The notes under the pieces: generated by a model
Told to the model about the DNA's origin: nothing
Databases searched by the model: none
Seen by the model: only the letters and a program-made list of their open reading frames with translations
Made by a program: the position numbers and the translations under genes
Part shown: positions 10,340-19,275 of the stretch, in pieces
Layout: the number at the start of each line of letters is the position of its first letter
Position numbering within the stretch: position 1 is the stretch's first letter
Assembly: GCA_023362775.1 (NCBI GenBank)
Contig: JALMGJ010000008.1
Location: forward strand, 18,078,001 to 18,142,000
Length of the DNA: 64,000 bases
Source: Charina bottae
Lineage: Eukaryota > Chordata > Lepidosauria > Squamata > Charinaidae
Direction: 5' to 3'

Positions 10340-10945
10340 ACATTGTTAAAATAGTGCTAATAATATTGAGAATAGACACTGTTAGGACAGTGCTTAGAAA
10401 AAAAGTATATTTGCTTTGAATATACTTTGGGTTAATATGTATATTCTTGAAAAAATAACAAAGGAAGGAATTTAAAAGCATGGTTGATTTGATTTTTATG
10501 AGGAAGGGTAAGGGAATTAGTGAAAGAGTAGACAACCCGTGACCTGTTGGGTCATTGTTTCAGAAATATTTCCTTACCTAAACAGAGAAACAGAATGACC
10601 ACATACGGATTGCTGACCAAATTGGATGCTGTATCAAGCCACAGCAGACAGTGCAAATTAGGCAAACCCCGCTTTTGGTATTCCATACTTAGCATGTAAG
10701 TGATACACCTACCAAAGAGACCATGTGTTCCCATGAACAACTTCATGAACAACTTCCTCTTCAACTTGAATACTCTTGTATTTAATCACAAGAATACAGT
10801 TGTGATTAAATCTGGCCAATCATTAAACTGCTGATTCAAAAAAAGATGCTGTCAGATTTCTGGCCAGTTTGGATTGCATTTTATCGTAATGAAAAATGAA
10901 GCATTGCCATATTTCTGTATTTCATATTTATATTTATACAAATAT

Positions 10946-10951
<6 letters not shown>

Positions 10952-10985
<34 letters not shown>

Positions 10986-11262
10986 CTTAGTGAATATATT
11001 ATTATATTATATTATATTATATTATATTATATTATATTATATTATATTATATTATATTATATTATAATATTATTATATTATAATATATTATATTATATTA
11101 TATTATATTATATTATATTATATTATATTATTATATTATATTATATTATATTATATTATATTATATTATAATATTATATTATTATATTATATTATATTAT
11201 ATTATATTATATTATATTATATTATATTACATTACATTACATTATATTATATTATAATATAT
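10952..11262. repeat. (AT)n followed by (ATATT)n array
   Basis: An (AT)n run (10952-10982), the near-palindrome ATTCACTTAGTGAAT, then about 265 bases of the pentamer ATATT with frame slips and an ATTAC variant near 11230. A related array lies at 16216-16302 beyond the LINE, PLE and tandem units. Confidence 0.95.
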
Positions 11263-11837
11263 ATTCACTTATAATATACAGTATATATTCACTTAGAGGC
11301 GGCAGAGAGTCAGTAGGGTCCCCTGGTGTGTGAATGTGGGTTCCCCCTGAGTGTGAGATAGTCGGGGGTCCCAAGACTGTGTGAATGTATGTATGTGTGC
11401 CCACCCCTGAGTGAGAGACAGGTGATGGGCAGGAGTGGATGATGCCTCCTTACGACCAGTGAGAGGGGGTGAGGGGGTAGAGTGGATGTTTGGGGGGGTG
11501 GTTAGGCCCTCTTGGTGCCGAGAGTGGAAGCTGGTGCACTGGGGGGCCTATCATCACCTAGGGACGATTGTGTGTGGGAGATGTGTGCGTGGAGGGGGAC
11601 CTTATGTCAACTCAGGGTTTTTGGAGGGCCATGAGTGGAGGCATCTGGGCCTGAAAACTCTGGGGGCAGTAGGGTGGGTTGCCCCATCGAAGTGGTGATG
11701 GGTCGAGGATGTTACAATGGGAACCGAGGGGCAGGCCATCTTCGGGGAAGACACCCCCAGTGTTTGTTACCGGTGGTGTGTTCCAGCCCCTCAGGTTCAG
11801 ACCCAGGCCCTGGTCAAAGGATCCTCGAGCGCCCTGG

Positions 11838-12500
11838 CTTCTGGCTGCTGCTACTTAACACTAGGTCTGTTAAAAACAAGGCCCCCCTCATATGTGACTT
11901 GATCACGGAGGAGGGGGCAGACCTGGCATGTATTACTGAGACCTGGCTGGGCACAGAGGGGGGAGTAGCACTCTCGGAGATGTGCCCAGCTGGGTTTCAG
12001 GTGTGGCATCAGCTGAGACTCCGGGGCAGGGGAGGAGGGGTGGCGGTTGTCATTTGGGAGTCTCTGGTGGCCTTCAGGGGCGCTGCTCCACAAGTGGCCA
12101 GGTGTGAGACCCTGTTTTTCAAGTTGGGTTCTCGAGAGCAGTTGGGAGTGTTGTTGCTGTACCAGCCTCCCTGCTGCATAGCAACCTCCCTGCCCAAGCT
12201 GCTGGAGGCTGTCTCAGGGCTGGCAGTGGAGTCCCCTAGGCTTATGGTCCTGGGGGAAATTCAATCTGACTTCCCTTGGACATGCCTCAGAGGCGGCTCA
12301 GGAGTTCATGGCTACCATGGCAGCCATGGGCCTATCTCAGATTCTCGAGACCCGACTCGAGACAGTGGCCTCACTTCAGACTTAGTTTTCTTGTCGGAGC
12401 AGTGAAAAAGTGATCTGAATGGAGAGTTAGAGCTGTCCCCATTGTCATGGTCAGATCATGCCCTGGTGGCCTTGAGATTCTCTTATGCCACCCCACTCTG
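11838..12500 (+). pseudogene. L2-like LINE endonuclease (APE) domain, broken
   Basis: The frame reads LNTRSVKNK near its start, ITETWL (the metal-binding Glu motif), a GRGGGVAVV segment, LGVLLLYQPP and then LMVLGEIQ. The family motif is GDFN, as in the copy at 34534-34920, so the catalytic Asp and Asn are lost here. A frameshift follows, then a stop (12403-12405) where the sister copy has a Trp codon. The SDHALV motif (catalytic His) survives after the stop, near 12450. The ORF from 11635 extends upstream in the leader without recognisable domain. Confidence 0.8.
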
Positions 12501-12543
12501 CAGGGAGGCAGGACCCATTCGATTGGTCCGCCCCCGGTGACTA

Positions 12544-13430
12544 ATGGACCCAATGAGGTTCCAGAAGGAGCTGGGGGTTATACCCAAGGATCTACTGCAC
12601 GGTTCAGTGGAGGTCCTGGCCACAGCCTGGAATAGGGAGGTGGCCAGGGCCTTGGACAGGATTGCACCTGTGCAGCCTCTCTTGCCACATTTGACCCAAC
12701 ACTCCCCGTGGTTCATGGAGGAGTTAAGGGTCTTGAAGAGGGTTAAGAGACGCCTAGAGCACCACTGGAGAAAAACAAAGACTGAATCTGACCGAACACA
12801 AGCTAGAGTTGCTGTTAAGACCTACCTTGTGGCGGTAAGAGTGGCGAAATGTCAATATTTCTCTGCTCTTATTGAGTCCGCAGAATGCCGTCCGACAGCC
12901 CTGTTTAAGATAACACAATCTCTTCTAGGTAAGGTGGAGCCTGTCACCCACCTGCAGGGCTGTGTGGAAGAATTTTCTGAGCATCTGCAGGAAAAAATCG
13001 CTCAGATTCATTCTAAGTTGGACTCCAAGCGTGAAGCAGAGTCTGGGGAGATGCCGAGGGAACGTCATTACCGGGTTATCTGGGAACGGTTTGATCCTGT
13101 TGGGCCTAAGGAAGTGGACAGGATCCTCCGGATTGTAAAGGCCACCACATGCCATCTAGACCCTTGCCCTTCCTGGCTGGTGCAAGCAGCCAGGGATGTG
13201 ACATGTGGTTGGGTCCAGGCGATGGTTAATATATCTCTGGAGGAGGGGGTGTTTCCGGCTGCTTTTAAGGAGGCACTTGTGCACCCCCTACTCAAGAAAC
13301 CATCGCTGGACCCTACTATATTAGACAACTTTCGTCCTGTCTCCCACCTCCCCTTTTTGGGGAAGGTGGTTGAGAAAGTGGTGGCGTTGCAACTCCAGAG
13401 GATTCTGGATGAAACGGATTATCTGGACCC
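12544..13430 (+). pseudogene. L2-like LINE linker and RT N-terminal part
   Basis: A long open frame from 12544 carries the endonuclease-RT linker (RVKRRLEHHWRK, KTESDRTQAR) and the start of the reverse transcriptase: VFPAAFKEALVHPLLKK, LDNFRPVSHLPFLGKV and LQRILDETDYLDP. It is cut at 13430 by the PLE; the same protein resumes at 14397. The ORF runs 13 bases into the PLE to an accidental stop. The conservation of the frame over ~295 codons suggests the LINE was young when interrupted. Confidence 0.88.
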
Positions 13431-13468
13431 GTCTGTGGCTTGAATCATGTCAACTGGATTTCTATTTT

Positions 13469-13517
13469 CTTAGTGGAAACGTTTCACTCCTTATCCAAGG
13501 AGCTTCTTCAGTCTGAG
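13469..13517 (-). ncRNA. Hammerhead-like motif, PLE 2 left arm
   Basis: Minus-strand copy of the 49-base motif with CTGAAGA and GAAACGTTTC intact. Stem I is weakened (CTAAG instead of CTGAG) and stem II ends in a G-U pair. The right arm has the identical changes. Confidence 0.4.
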
Positions 13518-14274
13518 TAAAGTTAGTAAGGGAATCCTTAAATATGTTTCTAGGCTGGCTGTGTGACCTTGCACCTGGGGCTAGGTCATGGTTATTTTGG
13601 GATGTTTGTTTCTAAGTCCCTTTATCATCTAAAGGAGGATCGTTAAGATTACCCTGCTGCTGTTGAGCTTGTGAAATGGTCTTAATCTTCCTAGGCACAG
13701 AAGACAAAGCAGGAAGGAAGATAGAGGAAAGGTTATGCCTGAGGCCCCCACCTCTATTCAAGGAAGGATTTTCCAAGTTGGCATGAATGGATTCCTTGAC
13801 CCCTCTCTCAAACCACCTATCTTCTCTGTCTAAAATGTGAACATTAATGTCCTCAAATGAGTGTCCTTTTTCCTTCAGATGAAGATAAACTGCTGACTCT
13901 GGTCATCTTCATCTGAAGGAAAAAGGACACTCATTTGAGGACATTAATGTTCACATTTTAGACAGAGAAGATAGGTGGTTTGAGAGAGGGGTCAAGGAAT
14001 CCATTCATGCCAACTTGGAAAATCCTTCCTTGAATAGAGGTGGGGGCCTCAGGCATAACCTTTCCTCTATCTTCCTTCCTGCTTTGTCTTCTGTGCCTAG
14101 GAAGATTAAGACCATTTCACAAGCTCAACAGCAGCAGGGTAATCTTAACGATCCTCCTTTAGATGATAAAGGGACTTAGAAACAAACATCTCAAAAATAA
14201 CCATGACCTAGCCCCAGGTGCAAGGTCACACAGCCAGCCTAGAAACATATTTAAGGATTCCCTTACTAACTTTA

Positions 14275-14323
14275 CTCAGACTGAAGAAGCTCCTTGGATA
14301 AGGAGTGAAACGTTTCCACTAAG
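14275..14323 (+). ncRNA. Hammerhead-like motif, PLE 2 right arm
   Basis: Plus-strand partner of 13469-13517 with the same substitutions (GGAGT in stem II, CTAAG in stem I). In the full palindrome transcript the two would pair with each other rather than fold separately. Confidence 0.4.
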
Positions 14324-14396
14324 AAAATAGAAATCCAGTTGACATGATTCAAGCCACAGACTGTTCCACCTGGATGACTGAGAACCTTCATAGACA

Positions 14397-15208
14397 TTAT
14401 CTGGACCCCTTTCAGTCAGGTTTCAGGCCGGGATATGGGGTGGAAACTGCATTGGTCGCACTTATGGATGATCTCTGGCGAGAGTGGGATGGAGGGAGTG
14501 CATCCTTCCTGGCTCTCCTTGACATCTCAGCGGCTTTCGATGGACCATGGTATCCTTTTGGGATGGCTCAGGGAGTTGGGAGTGGGAGGCGTTGTTTTGT
14601 GCTGGTTCACCTCCTTCCTCCAGGGCCGGTCCCAATCAGTGGTAATAGGAGATGAGAGTTCCAACCCTCACCCCCTCATTTGTGGGGTGCCACAGGGTTC
14701 AGTTCTCTCACCTCTCCTATTTAATATCTACATGAAACCACTGGGTGAGATCATCCGTCACCACGGGATGAGATATCATCAATATGCTGATGATACACAA
14801 TTGTACATCTCCATCCCAGATGAGGTAAGTGATGCAGTGCCCGCCCTTTCTCAGTGCCTGGAGGCTGTGGGGGTCTGGATGGGGAACAACAGGCTTCAAC
14901 TGAACCCTGGTAAGATGGAGTGGCTGTGGATTGATGGTTCTTCTGGATCCAGGAAATTATCATCTTTGGTTCTGAATGGGGTTGCACTACCCCATTCGGA
15001 ATCAGTGTTGAACCTGGGGGTCCTTCTGGACTCACGACTGCTGCTTGAAGAGCAGGTGGCAGTCGTGGCCAGAAGGGCCTTTGCGCAACTTCGTGTTGTG
15101 CGCCAGTTATGCCCTTTCCTGGATCGGGAGTCCATTCGTACAGTCACTCATGCCCTGGTCATCTCCCATATAGACTACTGCAATACGCTTTACATGGGGC
15201 TACCCTGA
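14397..15208 (+). pseudogene. L2-like LINE RT palm region
   Basis: It resumes after the PLE with FQSGFRPGYGVETALVAL, then LDISAAFD (RT motif A). A short deletion relative to the copy at 53141-54067 causes a frameshift after AAFD. In the next frame come GVPQGSVLSPLLFNIYM (motif B), HQYADDTQLYIS (catalytic YADD), LNPGKMEWLW and ISHIDYCNTLYMGLP. Another 1-base loss near 15205 (CTACCCTGAAG here, CTACCCTTGAAG at 37690) shifts frame again. Catalytic residues are kept but the protein is broken. Confidence 0.88.
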
Positions 15209-15665
15209 AGAGTATCCAGAAGCTTCAACTTGTCCAAAATGTGGCTGCATGTGCAATTATTTGTGCCCCTAGATCGGCTCATGTGACACTTTTGCTGCGC
15301 CAGCTGCACTGGGTGCCAGTATGCTTCCAGGTGCAATTCAAGGTGTTGATTATGACCTTTAAAGCCCTACATGGCATGGGACCAGGTTACCTGAGGGACC
15401 GTCACATCCCCATAACTTCAAACCATCCCACTCCATTATGCAGAGAGGGCATGCTTCGGACCCCGTCGTTAAGGGAGTCTCACTTGGTGGGGTCCAGAAG
15501 GCGGGCCTTCTCGGCAGTGGCACCTGCCCTTTGGAACATTCTGCCCCCGGAGATGAGGCAGGCCCCATCGCTTCTGTCCTTCCGGAAGAATTTAAAGACC
15601 TGGTTTTGCCGCCTGGTTGGGATGGGAACGGGAATAGTTCCTCTTGGAGATGGCTGGTGCCATAG
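15209..15665 (+). pseudogene. L2-like LINE C-terminal domain
   Basis: The frame after the deletion reads IQKLQLVQNVAA, LHWVPVCFQVQFKVL, FKALHGMGPGYLRD, RAFSAVAPALWNILPPEMR and LKTWFCRLVG, ending at a stop near 15665. This C-terminal module is shared by the copies at 29075, 37687, 40100 and 52806. It is typical of L2-type LINE proteins; its exact role is not well established. The T-rich 3' UTR follows. Confidence 0.85.
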
Positions 15666-15892
15666 AGCCCTTTTAAAATACCATCTTATCGCCTATTGGA
15701 TTTTATATTTAATTTATTAGTAATCTTAATGATTATGGATTTGTATGATTTTATATTTAGTTATATCTATAAATTTTAATTGTTGTATTTGTAAACCGCC
15801 CAGAGTCCCCTTTGGGGGAGATGGTGCGGTGATAGAAGTTGAAAAATAAATAAATAAATAAATAATAAATAAATAAATAAATAAATAAATAA

Positions 15893-16137
15893 ATCCTCCT
15901 TTAGATGATAAAAGGACTTAAAAATAACATCTCAATATAACCATGACCTAGCCCCAGGTGTAAGGTCACACAGCTACCTAGAAACATATTTAGGATTCCC
16001 TTACCAACTTTGCTCAGACTGAAGAAGCTCCTTGGATAAGGAGCGAAACGTTTCCACTGAGAAAATAGAAATCCAGTTGACATGATTCAAGCTACAGACA
16101 ATTCCACCTGGATGACTGAGAACCTTCATAGACATAA
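15893..16137 (+). mobile_element. Penelope-like element 3, 3' end only
   Basis: It begins at the end of the PLE ORF (ATCCTCCTTTAGATGATAAA) immediately after the LINE's (AAAT)n tail and runs to the full end ...GAGAACCTTCATAGACA. It has no inverted arm. The sequence is closer to PLE 1 than PLE 2 (CTCAG/CTGAG and GGAGC kept). It abuts the pentanucleotide array at 16143. No clear TSD. Confidence 0.88.
16013..16061 (+). ncRNA. Hammerhead-like motif, PLE 3
   Basis: The same 49 bases as in PLE 1: CTCAG, CTGAAGA, stem II GCTCC/GGAGC, GAAACGTTTC, CTGAG. See 2161-2209. Confidence 0.45.
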
Positions 16138-16142
16138 TATGC

Positions 16143-16302
16143 CTAGTATAGTATAGTATAGTATAGTATAGTATAGTATAGTATTGTATTGTATTGTATT
16201 GTATTGTATTGTATTGTATTATTATATTATATTATATTATATTATATTATATTATATTATATTATATTATATTATATTATATTATATTATATTATATATA
16301 AA
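16143..16302. repeat. Three-step pentanucleotide array
   Basis: Three consecutive blocks of 5-base units, each differing from the next by one base: (TATAG)n to about 16183, (TATTG)n to about 16218, then (TATTA)n to about 16300. Tyr/Ile/Val/Leu-rich ORFs over it are artefacts. Confidence 0.95.
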
Positions 16303-17690
16303 ATATTTCATATATTTCATCATGGCGTCTCGATATCATTCCATCATATATCTCGGTCTACTGACAAATGTTGAAGAGAGGATGATGCATCTTCCAATGT
16401 TTCTAAAATCATCATCATTCACTGCATCAGTCAGGCCTCTATATCTTGTTGATCTCAAGGTTGGTTGATTCATTTGGAAGTAAGTCAGCCTCTCACTTTC
16501 AATCTTAGCAGCCATGTCAACCAAGTATTGTTGGAATAGACATCCTCCTCTGAGAAGGTTATTAAACTCATTGAAATAATGAACTAATACGGTTCATTAT
16601 TTGATACACATAGTAACACATTGCAGTTAGTTTCTTGTTTGTCATTTTGAGCTGATCATGCCAGCCATCATCTCCAAGTGGAAATAAAAGTATGTATTGA
16701 AAGCTATCATAGGAGCGATGGGACTATGAAATTATTTGCAAACCACCTCCTTGTTCTTTCAACATAAAGTGCTGTGATCTTGCTGCAGGTTCGGTGTTGT
16801 TTGGTATAATGATGGCAACTTCATTGGCAATTTGTGCATTAAATCTCTCGTGTTCAAATGCCAGTCTCTGGTCAGGATCAATGATAATGGATGTTTCTGG
16901 CATGTCTCGAATTTGTTATTTTGCGAGTCGAAGGGACATAATGTATAGGTTTCACTGTTGTAGTAAGTTCTCCAATAATTTAACAATCTCACATTGAATT
17001 CCATCATTGTAGAGTATACCCATTCTCAATTCTACACTGTCTTGAGGATCAATGAAGTAAATTTGAAGGAATCTGCCTTGCTAGTTGGGGTCTGGCATTA
17101 AATGATGGATTTGCCATTGAATAATCACCAAAGGATGTCATTTGGAAGAGGCATTTGTATTGTCTGATGTTCTTCCTGAACTCGTTTGCAATAGGTTCAT
17201 CATTGCTGTATAAATTGAGAAGTTCATTAGGTAGAGGTTGCAAATTGCCTATTCTGACATTTCCCTTCATATAGCAAAAGTTGGTAGTTTTTCCAGGGAA
17301 TAGGAAGACATGACAGTGAGGGCAGACTTTGGCCATTGCACCAACATCAGCAGAAATATTATACTATGCCCTTTCATCCTTGTTTTTTTTCATATTTTTG
17401 GGTATTTGTTCTTTGTCTCTGATCCTGGAGACATGCATTTCTCTGCTCCTTTGTCTCTTCCTCTCTTCTCCTTCTGTGCCTATTGTTGGCATTCTAGAGA
17501 CATGCATACCTCTCGTCTTCTGTCTCCCCTACTCTCATGTTATTTCCACTGACTGTTTGATCCTGGAGTCGGGCGGCCCTGGCCTCATCTGATTCTTGTT
17601 CTCTCCTTCTCCTTGCCACTTCCCGATGATGTTTGGTGTCATCTGTTGACCATGATATTCCCCCCTCTCTTTCCATGCCGCATAATTAGG
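16303..17690 (-). pseudogene. Helitron protein N-terminal region (Helitron-like N), broken
   Basis: Minus-strand pieces in order: RRRREQESDEARAARLQD (near 17600, the repeated ExRxxRLxx basic segment); then FCYMKGNVRIGNLQPLP, NDEPIANEFRKNIRQYKCLF and QMTSFGDYS (17336-17049); then LILTRDWHLNTRDLMHKLP and PNLQQDHSTLC (17007-16759); then RLTYFQMNQPTLRSTRYRGL, DAVNDDDF and IGRCIILSSTFVSRPRYM (16524-16336). These match the order of the Helitron-like N domain of Rep/helicase proteins. Frame changes and stops separate the pieces. After PRYM the frame continues to about 16310, just short of the expected GRPDLF and TCNP motifs. Confidence 0.82.
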
Positions 17691-17794
17691 CTGACAATAT
17701 TTTTTGTTTTTATTTTTTATTATATTTTTATTATTGTTATTATTACCACAATACTGTATGGTGCTGTCATCACCTCAGAAGAGTTCACACTTCC

Positions 17795-17890
17795 TATTGG
17801 CTTCCCCATTGACTTCTGGGGAGCTGGCAGGGAGCATTGGAAATAATGATCATGTGACCACGGCTGACTGTGGCAGTGTGGTGGTGCGGC
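17795..17890 (-). mobile_element. Tigger-like MITE fragment inside the Helitron
   Basis: The minus strand reads GTGGTCACATGATCATTATT, a short variable part, and AGTCAATGGGGAAGCC. The complete MITE at 63551-63998 contains the matching GCGGTCACATGATTGCGATT and AGTCAATGGGGAAGC in the same order and spacing class. It lies between the Helitron 5' end and the coding region. It could be captured by the Helitron or inserted later; I see no TIR here. Confidence 0.5.
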
Positions 17891-18099
17891 AGCATGGTTG
17901 CACTGAAGCAGCCACAACTTTTCCAAATTTCAATCCCATGGGAGTAATGGATCCCAGATTTTGGATGCATTCTTTAAGTTAGCACATTTGAGGTATGTTG
18001 ATTCAAAAATTGTTGCTCTATGATGCACCGTTTTGCCGAACTGAAAGTTACAAACAGACAAACAGACACAAGAGTTTTAGTAGTATATAGATAGATAAA

Positions 18100-19078
18100 A
18101 GGGTAATGAGAAGTTCTGAATAGTTAATGTTAGATTAAAAGTGTATATCTTGTTAAAAAATGGACACAAGAAAAGGAAGAAGTAAAAGAAATTTAGGAGG
18201 ACAGTAGAATTATTGAGAATCTGCCAAAAATAGAGATAAAAAGTATTGTAAGATGATATGGAAGATACAAATGAATTAAATTACAAAGTCATCACCCCAG
18301 TACTCCCATTGGTTCTCTTTTCTGTTCTGCAATATCCTTCCACTTTGATTCACATGAAAATAGTAGCTGCCCTTTATTAATATACTATTATCAATAAGAT
18401 TACATAATGTTGATTGTTTTGTATAATTGTATAATTTCTATGCAATATAAACATCTTTTGGAAATATTCTGAACTGCAACTCTCTAAACAAGATAAAGAA
18501 ATCTTAGACAAATATTTCTGAAAATATCCAAGAAGTCTTCCTGCATTCTCTTAATTTTGAAAAGTCTCACAAAGGCTAAATATTGCAAGGCACATGGAGT
18601 CCATGCCATCAGTTTTCCACTTTGACTTTACTTTTCAATTGTACAATATCCTAGCAGTCTGACATGTGTTGGAAATGCCTAAGAGACGTAACCCAAATAT
18701 TGACTTTATACTTCAACTTGTGAATATGTAAGCTTCTCATCACCATTCATATACATACAGAAATGTAATGACTCTTGAAAATAGGAAAACAGCTGGATGT
18801 CTTTTTTTAAAGAAGCCTAAGTTCTTATAGCTGCCTAAACAAATTAATTCAAAACACACAAAGACAGCAGCTGTAGCTATGGTCTGTTGATTCCACACAC
18901 TCAGATGCTGGAGAGAATTGCAACAATTTTGTTATATGTGCCTGGTTATAGTATTTCTAAAGTATAATGTCAGCAGTATTCTAAAATTGTATGATAATAC
19001 AACTGATCCCTTTCCTTACCCTGTTTGACTTCATGTGATAGTTGCTTGCCAGTCAAATATTAGAGCCGTACTTACACA
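18100..19078. other. AT-rich sequence, nothing recognised
   Basis: No ORF with a family signature, no tandem repeat and no SINE or LINE motif that I can identify. Confidence 0.55.
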
Positions 19079-19079
19079 T

Positions 19080-19275
19080 GAGAGCCAGTTTGATGTAGAG
19101 GTTAAAGCATCAGGCAAGAAACTGGGAGACCATGAGTTCTAGTCCTGCCTTCGACACAAAGCCAGCTGGGTGACCTTGGGCCAGTCATTTTCTCTCAACC
19201 CTAGGAAGGTGGCAATGGCGAACTACTTTTGAAAAATCTTGCCAAGAGAACTGCAGGGACTTGTCTAGGCAGTGG
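19080..19275 (+). mobile_element. tRNA-derived SINE (head-to-body copy)
   Basis: GAGAGCCAGTTTGATGTAGA with GGTTAAAGCATCAGG resembles a polymerase III A box region, and GAGTTCTAGTCCTGCC the B box. The body continues AGCTGGGTGACCTTGGGCCAG, as in MIR/CORE-type SINEs, then GGCAATGGCGAACTACTT and CTTGCCAAGAGAACTGCAGG. The head matches the reverse-strand copies at 24935-25066 and 25577-25852, but the 3' half is different from the latter. Confidence 0.75.

Larger units (their letters stand above)
13431..14396. mobile_element. Penelope-like element 2, near-perfect palindrome
   Basis: A 966-bp insertion in the LINE, flanked by the perfect 12-bp TSD TTATCTGGACCC (13419-13430 and 14397-14408). Its left arm, 13431-13886, is the reverse complement of 13905-14361; I count only two or three differences over ~456 bp. 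The loop is 18 bases (13887-13904). Each arm holds the end of the GIY-YIG ORF (LKEKGHS... to DDKGT), the 3' UTR and the hammerhead-like motif. The right side continues 35 bases (14362-14396) to the full element end. Both arms share private variants absent from the other PLE copies, so they came from one template. Confidence 0.92.
11295..15895 (+). mobile_element. L2/CR1-group LINE, near full length, split by a PLE
   Basis: A Jockey-superfamily LINE: G-rich 5' leader (11295-11835), endonuclease, reverse transcriptase (YADD at 14783-14794), C-terminal domain, and a 3' UTR with GTAAACCGCCCAGAGTCCCC, a GGGGAGATGG hairpin partner and an (AAAT)n tail. Without the PLE (13431-14396) and its duplicated 12 bp it is about 3.6 kb. 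It is the longest of eight or more related copies in the window and the only one with the leader. Several stops and frameshifts show it is dead. L2 versus CR1 is my judgement from the C-terminal pattern LHGMGPGYLRD...LWNILPPEMR. Confidence 0.88.
16303..18095 (-). mobile_element. Helitron, 5' half, 3'-truncated
   Basis: On the minus strand the element starts at 18091 or 18095 with TCTATATACTACTAAAAC after an A, followed by TCTTGTGTCTGTTTGTC; this matches the TC...-type 5' ends of animal Helitrons, which insert between A and T. Downstream are the arginine-rich N-terminal repeats and the Helitron-like N domain. It stops at the pentanucleotide array (16302) before the Rep (HUH) and helicase regions, so it is an autonomous-type element cut off in its first ORF. 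The hairpin and CTRR 3' end are not in the window. Confidence 0.8.
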
